NCBI GenBank assembly: GCA_043808325.1
Contig: JAZDEY010000016.1
Coordinates: 1 to 12,380 of the forward strand
From: JAZDEY01 sp043808325 [NCBI: Candidatus Eiseniibacteriota bacterium]
Lineage (GTDB): Bacteria > Arandabacterota > Arandabacteria > Arandabacterales
DNA length: 12,380 nucleotides
Direction: 5' to 3'
Below are positions 7,422 to 12,380 of this stretch, piece after piece. Both the position numbers and the translations under genes were made by a program. The notes under the pieces are model-generated. The model was not told where the DNA came from. It saw nothing but the letters and a program-made list of their open reading frames with translations, and searched no databases. The number at the start of each line of letters is the position of its first letter. The stretch's first letter is position 1.

Positions 7422-7910
7422 CAATATCTTCCCCCTTCATCGGCGCTCTCCGGGCCGGAACAGCCTATGATTGGCTCATCTGACCTGTCAGGTGGCATCC
7501 TGCGCTCCAAAGATATTGGGCCTTCCACAGCTGCCAGTAGACCAACATCACTGGCGAAATAGTGCGCTACATGTATGACTGTTCAGACAATTGGCGGTGT
7601 TTGCTTGCAAGTAGCCTCCTGTAAGCCGACTATGGCTGATCATATTAACCATTGGGTCGTGAATTGTCAAGAAGAAATGGCCTCGTCGTACTTGCGTTCC
7701 CTAGCGCAGATGCCAGGAATCTCGAGCTTCGGGTAGCTCAGTTCATGCAGGACTCGACAATCTGAGATACTCCGGTCAATAGTGCTCCTGAAGCCAAGGG
7801 AATCTCAAATGCATTTGAGGGTAACGGGAGCCAGCCCTGATTGAGGTTGACTATAGCAGACGTAAGAGCGGTCATGTAGATGAACCCAAGGCGATGTGGA
7901 GGATTCCAAT
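7422..7910. other. Divergent intergenic region between NTPase operon and recombinase
   Basis: This stretch of about 490 bases has no supportable gene. It must hold the promoter of the minus-strand operon and of the recombinase, but I find no strong -35/-10 pair. A short palindrome CTGACCTGTCAG (7480-7491) resembles the core of the 39-bp repeats but lacks their outer arms. An AGCC/GGCT mini-hairpin lies at 7462-7476. Confidence 0.4.
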
Positions 7911-8771
7911 TTGAAGCTGTCCGGTGCGATCCGTCACTTCGAGATCCAGCTCCGAGCGGACGGCAAGAGCGATCACACGCGCAACGCCTATCTGCGGGAT
8001 CTCGAGCACCTCAGGGGCTGGGTGCGCGCAGACCCCGACATCGCGAACATCACCCCTGACACCCTCGCCAAGTACTTCATCTCCGAAGTCCCGGCGACGA
8101 AGCCCCCAATCTCCGTCAACCGGACCAAGACAGCCATCAGGGTCTTCTTCCAGTTCCTGACCGATGCTGGCTACATAGACGCGAACCCAGCCAGGCTGAT
8201 CAAGAATGGCCGGACTGAGCCGAAGATCCCGGCACACCTGACTGCTCGCGAGACAAAACAGCTCCTATCAGCCGCCCGAGACGCTGACGGCCAAGCTGCC
8301 GAGCGCGACCGAGCCATCTTGGCGTTCTTGCTCCATACCGGCGTTAGGCTCGGCTCGGCAATCGCGTTGAAGGTCCACGATGTCGACTTCAACCAGCGGA
8401 CAGCGCAGATCAAAGGCAAGGGCGGGGCCAGGCAGTCAATCTACTTGACGTCGAGGGTCCGCAGACTTCTGAGATCGTACATCAAGGCCTTCGGACTCAC
8501 CCCCGACGACCCTCTCTTCCCCTCTCGCGGCGGCGGTCACCTGTGTGCTCGCCAAGTCCAGCTGCGATTCAAGCACTGGCTTGACAAGGCTGGAATCAAG
8601 CGCCACCTCACGGTCCACTCGACTCGCCACACGTTTGCAATGAACCTGTACAGGCAAAGTGGTGACCTCCGGCTCGTCCAGACGGCACTCGGGCACCGGC
8701 ACATCAGCACGACGGAGATATACGCCCGAGTCGAGGACAAGGCGCTCAGGAGAGCCCTCGAGAAATTGTAG
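7911..8771 (+). CDS. XerC/D-type tyrosine recombinase (integrase)
   Basis: This site-specific recombinase cuts and rejoins DNA through a catalytic tyrosine. With the TTG start at 7911 (286 aa), the core-binding SAM-like domain is at about residues 5-98 and the catalytic domain at about 108-286. Catalytic residues are R146 (HTGVRLG), K170 (KGKGG), H236 and R239 (HSTRH), H262 (LGHRH) and Y271 (STTEIYARV), so the full set is present. TTG is preferred because GGAGG lies 8 bases before it; a GTG at 7896 would add five residues but lacks a clear ribosome site. There is no IntI-specific insertion between the K and HxxR motifs, so this is not an integron integrase, although cassette-like sequence lies downstream. 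A field of phased short repeats begins 12 bases after the stop codon and may be its binding region or that of a partner. Confidence 0.93.
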   Translation: MKLSGAIRHFEIQLRADGKSDHTRNAYLRDLEHLRGWVRADPDIANITPDTLAKYFISEVPATKPPISVNRTKTAIRVFFQFLTDAGYIDANPARLIKNGRTEPKIPAHLTARETKQLLSAARDADGQAAERDRAILAFLLHTGVRLGSAIALKVHDVDFNQRTAQIKGKGGARQSIYLTSRVRRLLRSYIKAFGLTPDDPLFPSRGGGHLCARQVQLRFKHWLDKAGIKRHLTVHSTRHTFAMNLYRQSGDLRLVQTALGHRHISTTEIYARVEDKALRRALEKL

Positions 8772-8783
8772 CCCTTCCGTTTG

Positions 8784-9025
8784 AAAAGTCTATTCCGGGG
8801 GGCCGAAAGTCTAGTGAATTGACCCAAAAGTATAGTGAAAGTATAGTGAAAACTAGACCATGGTATAGTGGTTTGGCCTGCTCCTGCAACTCTTGATCTG
8901 TCAATGGATTAGTGGCATCGACCACGCCGTCCGACCCCCTTCTACCCCCGATTTTAGCCCGTTTTCACTAGACTTTTGAGAATCTCCGTGGAAAAGTCTA
9001 TTTTGGTCTAGTTCGGTCTATTTTT
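8784..9025. repeat. Phased iteron-like field of GTCTA/GTATA repeats
   Basis: About ten copies of a short motif, best written AAAGTNTAGTGAA. Plus-strand copies have their G at 8788, 8809, 8830, 8841 and 8863, giving spacings of 21, 21, 11 and 22, close to whole helical turns. On the right, three tandem 10-bp units have G at 8996, 9006 and 9016. Inverted copies lie at 8850-8859 and 8964-8976; the latter is an exact reverse complement of 8806-8818. Two perfect tandem 11-mers, GTATAGTGAAA, cover 8830-8851. Confidence 0.85.
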
Positions 9026-9028
9026 CTT

Positions 9029-9088
9029 ATTCGCATTACTGGGCTTATGCGAATGAAGGAGTTACAGCGATCACTTAAAGTAACTCCT
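9029..9088. repeat. Two tandem perfect inverted repeats
   Basis: The first has arms ATTCGCAT (9029-9036) and ATGCGAAT (9047-9054), 8 bp with a 10-base loop. The second begins two bases later, with arms AGGAGTTAC (9057-9065) and GTAACTCCT (9080-9088), 9 bp with a 14-base loop. Neither is followed by a T-run, so simple terminators are unlikely. Confidence 0.8.
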
Positions 9089-9267
9089 GAAGTGTTGAGG
9101 TCGCGTGCCGCGTCGCGCGGAGAAGCTCCGGCTGACCCAGGTCGACAGACCAGTTCGGAGCCGCCGTTGACTGGGAACTGCTGGGGCGGCACCGTCCTTC
9201 TGTTAGCTTTGCTGTCCATGTCCCAAGGGTGGCTCGCAGTTCAGACGATGTATACGAATCACACGGA

Positions 9268-9756
9268 TCATTCCTCACGCAACTCCAGCGAGGCGATGCG
9301 AGAAGCGCTGGCCAAGCGTTCAGAGGCCGTCTTCCAACATCTGTCGCGGATCTCTTCGGCGCACAGGGCTGCAACCCGTTCAATGCGGTAGTCACTCCCT
9401 TGCCACTTAATCTTGTAGCCCCATTCAACCTTGGCAGAGTAGTAGTTATCAACCGCCCCGCTCAGCTCAGTACTCAGGTCCTTCAGTGCAGGCACTGTGT
9501 CGGGTAGCACAGATAGTGCATTGTTGACCTTGGCTTTTGCATCGATGAGCAGCTGGCCGTATTGCTCGTAACTGACATCGACTTGTGTCGCAGCCTCCAT
9601 CTTTCGTAGAGCATCTATCGCATTAGCTACTGCATCTCTCCGGGTAGCTCTCTCTGCAGCGGCCTTCCGCTTGGCTGCGGAGTCCCCACATCCGGAAGTC
9701 AATGATAGAAGCACGCATAAGGTTATGGCCATTACTTGCCAGTTTCGCGTGATCAT
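9268..9756 (-). CDS. Small lipoprotein, helical, unknown function (162 aa)
   Basis: The chosen start is ATG at 9756, with GGGGGACGAG about 5 bases upstream; the frame could extend to 9825 but that start lacks support. The protein opens MITRNWQVMAITLCVLLSLTSGC, a classic lipoprotein signal peptide with lipobox LTSGC and the lipidated cysteine at residue 23. The mature part is mostly helical: a charged KRKAAAERATRR stretch, then DAIDALRKMEAAT-like helices and a QYGQLLIDAKAKVN segment. It is predicted to be anchored in the cell envelope facing the periplasm. The sequence recalls small uncharacterised lipoproteins found singly in environmental bacteria, but I cannot name a domain. It is transcribed against its neighbours; TTGACA on the minus strand (9906-9901) is a possible distant -35. 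Confidence 0.75.
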   Translation of the reverse strand: MITRNWQVMAITLCVLLSLTSGCGDSAAKRKAAAERATRRDAVANAIDALRKMEAATQVDVSYEQYGQLLIDAKAKVNNALSVLPDTVPALKDLSTELSGAVDNYYSAKVEWGYKIKWQGSDYRIERVAALCAEEIRDRCWKTASERLASASRIASLELREE

Positions 9757-10346
9757 CTCGCTCGTCCCCCATTGGGTCGCCAAAGCCCTGCGCCCGAGCT
9801 TCGCTCGTATCGGCTTTCCAGCCAATTACCCTCATTTCGGAAATGAGCCTGATGGGAGCTCACATAAGTATACCACCCGGGTATCATTTTCGCGAGGACT
9901 TGTCAATCCCTTCAGTATGGCCACTTTCAGTCTCGCCTCGGAAGTCATCGTGAGAAATAACCACGTTGCCCTGCTCACCTCCAAGCAACAGGGTGTGTCA
10001 AACGGGGTAGCATTCAGCAGCACATCACACATCCTCTTCGCCATCTATGCGGGCCCGATCTCGACCACCCAGGCCGCAATCTCACTGAATTCCTTGTCTC
10101 TGAGCAACCCCTGAGCCTCTCATAGTCCTGACTGGTCTGCACCATTTGGCCTTGCACCACATCCAATCTATCGCTTGGCTCGCCCCGAATGACTCGCTCC
10201 TCTTGCGCTGCCCTGGAGCATGCATCTGCAGGTGAAATTCCCCCGGCAGACCAAGTGGACCAACTCTCGAACCGGCGAGCAAGGATGTCCACGCCCCGCA
10301 GCTGCAGCATAACGCCACGGGCCGAGTGTTATCAGGAGACCGTATA
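9757..10346. other. Gene-poor region, possible gene debris
   Basis: No intact gene is supported in these 590 bases. On the minus strand, two adjacent frames look protein-like but do not join (see the entry at 10045-10310). An ATACC-N5-GGTAT palindrome (9870-9884) with TTGACA on the minus strand (9906-9901) could be an operator/promoter for the lipoprotein gene; this is weak. Confidence 0.35.
10045..10310 (-). pseudogene. Possible frameshifted remnant of a small helical protein
   Basis: Minus-strand reading gives a helical stretch, EERVIRGEPSDRLDVVQGQM then VQTSQDYERLRG, in one frame. About 40 codons further on, an adjacent frame reads LLRDKEFSEIAAWVVEIGPA and ends at TAG (10047-10045). A one-base shift in the GGGG run near 10108 would join them into one plausible protein. 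The upstream start is unclear. This rests on the look of the translation only and may be chance. Confidence 0.22.
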
Positions 10347-10418
10347 ATGCCAACCTCGGCATATACAACCGTCGGAAATCTGTTGAAATCAGGGCACTTC
10401 GTTGCTAAGATGGTCTGA
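10347..10418 (+). CDS. Possible 23-residue leader ORF or gene remnant
   Basis: ATG at 10347 has a strong AGGAGAC ribosome site 6 bases upstream and encodes MPTSAYTTVGNLLKSGHF then VAKMV before TGA. It is in the same frame as the beta-flower gene that starts at 10506, separated by this one stop. It could be a leader peptide, the stub of a deleted cassette gene, or chance. The inferred promoter at 10383-10411 lies inside it. Confidence 0.25.
   Translation: MPTSAYTTVGNLLKSGHFVAKMV
10383..10411 (+). promoter_or_regulatory. Candidate sigma70-type promoter for the beta-flower gene
   Basis: TTGAAA (10383-10388) and TAAGAT (10406-10411) are separated by exactly 17 bases, matching 5 of 6 and 4 of 6 consensus positions. 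Transcription would start near 10418, about 90 bases before the ATG at 10506. Confidence 0.45.
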
Positions 10419-10505
10419 GCATACCGCCGACAGGACAGCAGTCCAAGCGTGGTCCTTACGGATCAGTATAAACAGTGGTTGGGCACTAATCCCAAGGAGG
10501 GAGAA

Positions 10506-10856
10506 ATGGAGCCGATCTACAATCGCGCAGGCCAGGTTGTTGCATGGCAACGTGGCGATGATATCTACCATCTCAACGGTTCCCATGCGGGCGTGATTAA
10601 CGGCACTAATGTCTACGGTCACCGAGGCCAGCAACTTGGAATATTCAAGAATGGGCTATTCCGGGATCACGGTGGTGGCGTGGTTGCGTTCTCAAGAGGC
10701 GCATCTGGCGGCCCGGTTCTGCCGGTGCCTTCGGTACCACCAGTTCCACCTGTGCCATCGGTGTCGCCCGTACGCGCTGTTCCATCTGTACCTCGTGTGC
10801 CGGCCGTTCCATCTCTTAGCTGGGGGCAGGAGTGGGAGCAATTCATCAACGCATAG
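10506..10856 (+). CDS. 4-fold beta-flower domain protein with VP-repeat tail (116 aa), cassette gene
   Basis: The start is ATG at 10506, with AAGGAGG about 7 bases upstream; the frame is open further 5' but without support. The first 62 residues show four short repeats of the same shape: IYNRAGQVVAW, IYHLNGSHAGVI, VYGHRGQQLGIF and LFRDHGGGVVAF. Each is an aromatic residue, a turn with glycine, then a hydrophobic strand, as in the 4-fold beta-flower domain. After ASGGP comes a tail of PxVPxVP repeats (about residues 70-102), then SLSWGQEWEQFI. This arrangement is familiar from uncharacterised bacterial proteins often carried as gene cassettes; the molecular role is unknown. No signal peptide is seen, so it is probably cytoplasmic. 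An attC-like site follows 4 bases after the stop codon and a GTTGGGC core-like heptamer (10478-10484) precedes the gene, consistent with a cassette. Confidence 0.82.
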   Translation: MEPIYNRAGQVVAWQRGDDIYHLNGSHAGVINGTNVYGHRGQQLGIFKNGLFRDHGGGVVAFSRGASGGPVLPVPSVPPVPPVPSVSPVRAVPSVPRVPAVPSLSWGQEWEQFINA

Positions 10857-10860
10857 TCGC

Positions 10861-10927
10861 GCCCAACAGGGCGCTCGAGCCGACGTCGGCGCTAACACGC
10901 CGCCGGGTCTGATCTTGTTCATTGGGC
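10861..10927 (+). repeat. Degenerate attC-like recombination site
   Basis: GCCCAAC (10861-10867), a perfect RYYYAAC R'' box, lies 4 bases after the beta-flower stop codon. ATTGGGC (10921-10927) is complementary to it over 6 bases but has A in place of the G of GTTRRRY. Inner pairing between about 10873-10882 and 10904-10914 is imperfect, with a bulge. An alternative R' is GTTGAGA at 10932-10938. Position and R'' box support attC; the stem is poor. Confidence 0.5.
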
Positions 10928-10946
10928 GAACGTTGAGAGGTGGTGA

Positions 10947-11552
10947 ATGCAGGGCAGAGTGCTGACGCTGGCAGCCGTCTTATTACTGTGCACAACAGCC
11001 TGTTCCCACTCACCGCGGCAGCGCGTGGAGGAGATTGTAGATGGGTGTGGTCACAATGCTGCTGGGAGCCCGCCCGCCAATCTGCTGGTCGAACCAGGGC
11101 TGCGGGGATCAGAAGACGTCACCAACATGCTCGCGTTCATCGTGCGCTACCTTGCCGATAGCTGCGTCACGGACACCACATACTTCGTTTCTCTTGGACG
11201 CGATTCAACTGGGGTGTGGATCGATCCGCCGAGCGCTCTGACTGAGCGTTTGGCCGGTGCGAGAATCGCATTGCGCCCGGTCTCAGAGGCACATCTCGCG
11301 CCAGTGCCGCGGGCGTTGCCGGGCCAGATCATCTGTGTTGAACAGCCCCCGATACCGGGGGTACTTTGGTCCCTCGAACTCAGAGAATGGACGGCAAGGG
11401 TGAAAGCAGTACTATACGTAGCTTTTCCCCGTGGCGGCGCAACGGTGACCCTTAAGAACTCGGGGACTGATTGGGCTATACAGCAATGGTTGGGCCCGAA
11501 ACCCTGGTCGCCCAACCAGCCGCTCCACCCGACCCCGAAACGTGGCGGGTGA
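10947..11552 (+). CDS. Predicted lipoprotein (201 aa), cassette gene with attC-encoded C terminus
   Basis: The ATG at 10947 is preceded by GAGAGGTGGTG. The N terminus MQGRVLTLAAVLLLCTTACS is a short lipoprotein signal peptide with a somewhat weak lipobox and the probable lipidated cysteine at residue 19. The mature domain of about 180 residues contains further cysteines (CGHN near 34, DSCVTD near 72, ICVEQ near 130) and no motif I recognise. From about residue 188 the reading frame enters the attC site, giving PNQPLHPTPKRGG. The PLHPTP string is a recurring translation product of attC sequences at the ends of cassette genes. It presumably acts in the envelope; its function is unknown. Its position between two attC-like sites marks it as a mobile cassette gene. 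Confidence 0.75.
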   Translation: MQGRVLTLAAVLLLCTTACSHSPRQRVEEIVDGCGHNAAGSPPANLLVEPGLRGSEDVTNMLAFIVRYLADSCVTDTTYFVSLGRDSTGVWIDPPSALTERLAGARIALRPVSEAHLAPVPRALPGQIICVEQPPIPGVLWSLELREWTARVKAVLYVAFPRGGATVTLKNSGTDWAIQQWLGPKPWSPNQPLHPTPKRGG

Positions 11553-11567
11553 GCGGCACAGTTAGGC
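11510..11567 (+). repeat. Integron attC site (58 bp)
   Basis: R'' is GCCCAAC (11510-11516) and R' is GTTAGGC (11561-11567), matching RYYYAAC and GTTRRRY. Between them GCCGCTC (11519-11525) pairs with GAGCGGC (11551-11557), ACCCG (11527-11531) with CGGGT (11546-11550) and CC with GG. C11526 and A11532 are left unpaired. On the recombined bottom strand these are an extrahelical G and T, as in classical attC sites. The stop codon of the preceding lipoprotein gene lies inside it. Confidence 0.88.
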
Positions 11568-11589
11568 CCCATAAGGGCGGAGTGCTCTG

Positions 11590-12369
11590 TTGCCATCGAT
11601 AGTAACTAGGCAAGATGTTCGACGAGCTCAGGCCGTGCCGTTCTGCTATCTATGTGGAGAATCCTTCCGGAAGCAGGAGAAGAGGCACCTGGACCACGTG
11701 CCGCCCAAGACAATCTTTCTCGAACCTGACCGTGACTTCCCACTTTGGCTACCGACCCACAGCAAATGCAACACGGCACAATCGGTGACCGATGAGCAGA
11801 TCGGCCAACTTATCAGGCGGCTTCACAAACGTCCAGTAAGCCCGACCAGGTTGCGCATCAAGCTGGATGGGTGGAAGGATCCCACCTCGGGTGCGAAGAC
11901 AGTCGTCTTGAGAGATCTCGATCTTAAGTCGCTGGTCTTTCGGTGGGTTCGCGCGTTCCACGCCGCGTTGTACCGGACATTCCTGCCCGGCGACCTCGGC
12001 ACTCGAGCCGTGCATTTGCCATTCCCGACCGCCGTAGAGGAGGGTGGGAAGGTGCGCTTCCATCCCATTCTTCCGCAACAGCGGATGATCGCAGACTATC
12101 TGCGGCGCGCGCGGACCACCGGAACAATAGATTCTGTGCTCCTTAACAAGGGGAAGTGCCGCTACGAGTGCACCTGGGCGCAGTCTGATGGTGGAGCCTG
12201 GGCCTGCCTCTTTGGCTTTGACTTATACCACTGGGGCCAACTAGTGTCGTGTCCCATAAACAAGTTGATTAATGTATGGTTCTGCGCATATAGTGGGTAC
12301 CGTTCCTATCGACAAGGAGGTACTCATGAAAGCCGGCCGGCCAAGAGGGCTGCTTGTGTTGTCGGATGA
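11590..12369 (+). CDS. HNH endonuclease-like protein, 3' end apparently replaced by an insertion sequence
   Basis: The start is TTG at 11590, with GGAG 7 bases upstream, 22 bases after the attC R' box, as expected for the next cassette gene. Residues 19-61 hold CYLCG, then HLDHVPPKTIF, then HSKCN. This is the C-x2-C, DH and H-x2-CN pattern of HNH nucleases, in which a zinc-supported beta-beta-alpha fold binds a catalytic metal and nicks or cuts DNA. Residues 80-215 are an additional domain of unknown role. Around codon 218 (base 12242) the sequence changes character and looks like the end of an IS630-type element. The last 40 or so residues therefore are probably IS-derived, and the natural C terminus is lost. 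Whether the truncated protein is active is unknown. Confidence 0.75.
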   Translation: MPSIVTRQDVRRAQAVPFCYLCGESFRKQEKRHLDHVPPKTIFLEPDRDFPLWLPTHSKCNTAQSVTDEQIGQLIRRLHKRPVSPTRLRIKLDGWKDPTSGAKTVVLRDLDLKSLVFRWVRAFHAALYRTFLPGDLGTRAVHLPFPTAVEEGGKVRFHPILPQQRMIADYLRRARTTGTIDSVLLNKGKCRYECTWAQSDGGAWACLFGFDLYHWGQLVSCPINKLINVWFCAYSGYRSYRQGGTHESRPAKRAACVVG

Positions 12370-12380
12370 GGAGAAATCCG
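12242..12380 (+). mobile_element. Left end of an IS630-type insertion sequence (continues beyond window)
   Basis: A boundary is inferred at the TA dinucleotide 12242-12243 (TAGTGTCGTGTCCCATAA), with about 80 bases of leader before a transposase start at 12326. IS630/Tc1-type elements insert at TA and have this arrangement. The opposite end is outside the window, so the terminal inverted repeat cannot be confirmed. Confidence 0.5.
12326..12380 (+). CDS. IS630-family transposase, N-terminal 18 residues (cut by window edge)
   Basis: ATG at 12326 has a strong AAGGAGG ribosome site 5 bases upstream. The 18 codons present read MKAGRPRGLLVLSDEEKS, which resembles the GRPxxPLVLSxEE opening of IS630-type transposases, before their helix-turn-helix domain. 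The frame is open to the window edge. It overlaps the 3' end of the HNH frame in a different frame, consistent with the element having inserted into that gene. The DDE catalytic domain is outside the window, so the family call rests on the N terminus alone. Confidence 0.6.
   Translation, partial: MKAGRPRGLLVLSDEEKS

Larger units (their letters stand above)
8772..9267. other. Non-coding, repeat-rich region between recombinase and lipoprotein genes
   Basis: I support no gene in these 496 bases. They contain the GTCTA/GTATA repeat field (8784-9025), two tandem perfect inverted repeats (9029-9088) and overlapping longer-range arms: CAGTTC near 9151 with GAACTG near 9175, and GCCGCC near 9162 with GGCGGC near 9184. 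One plus-strand frame from 9047 runs into the antisense of the lipoprotein gene, starts inside a hairpin and has no family character. The density of symmetry suggests an attachment, replication or regulatory site. Confidence 0.5.

Noticed and set aside
7480-7491. CTGACCTGTCAG as a fourth copy of the 39-bp repeat
   Set aside because: The centre differs (2 bases instead of 3) and both outer arms are absent.
7911-8771. Recombinase as an integron integrase (IntI)
   Set aside because: It is short and lacks the extra segment between the lysine and HxxR motifs that marks IntI; the motif layout is XerC/D-like.
8784-9025. Repeat field as a CRISPR array
   Set aside because: Units are 5-13 bp at about 10-22 bp spacing in mixed orientation, without spacers or cas genes.
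9047-9391. 114-codon plus-strand frame after the recombinase repeats
   Set aside because: The start lies inside a hairpin arm, and the second half is antisense to the lipoprotein gene, which has a clear lipobox and ribosome site.
9671-10114. 147-codon plus-strand frame over the lipoprotein 5' end
   Set aside because: It is antisense to the lipoprotein signal region, with no ribosome site and no recognisable protein character.

Overview
This looks like an accessory region of a moderately GC-rich bacterial chromosome or large mobile element. The phylum cannot be fixed from the sequence. attC-like sites, a beta-flower cassette protein and an IS630-type transposase start are common in soil and groundwater lineages such as Planctomycetota, Acidobacteriota or Gemmatimonadota, but that is inference only. 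No housekeeping gene, rRNA or tRNA is visible.

Layout. (1) 1-2520, minus strand: a type III-like restriction-modification pair, a beta-class DNA methyltransferase (Mod) followed 4 bases later by a helicase/Res-type gene cut by the window edge. (2) 2521-4800, plus strand: small modules separated by three copies of a 39-bp imperfect palindrome. They are a zinc-ribbon miniprotein followed by a HEPN-motif protein, then a small membrane protein. (3) 5029-7421, minus strand: a visibly AT-richer two-gene operon, a cysteine-bearing small membrane protein and a large P-loop NTPase with overlapping stop and start codons. It is not a system I recognise. (4) 7911-8771, plus strand: a XerC/D-type tyrosine recombinase. 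About 250 bp of phased GTCTA/GTATA repeats and two tandem perfect inverted repeats follow it. (5) 9268-9756, minus strand: a small lipoprotein, then a gene-poor stretch with possible gene debris. (6) 10383-12380, plus strand: what looks like an integron gene-cassette array without its own IntI. It has a 4-fold beta-flower protein, a degenerate attC, a lipoprotein, a well-formed 58-bp attC, and an HNH-nuclease-like gene whose 3' end appears to be interrupted by an IS630-type element running off the window.

Reading the parts together: the left and centre resemble a defence island (type III R-M, HEPN pair, NTPase/membrane pair), and the right is a mobile cassette region. The recombinase and its repeat field sit between them and could mark the boundary or attachment region of an integrative element. 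The least conventional signals are the helically phased repeat field after the recombinase, the three palindromes with a compensated base change, and the NTPase/membrane operon.
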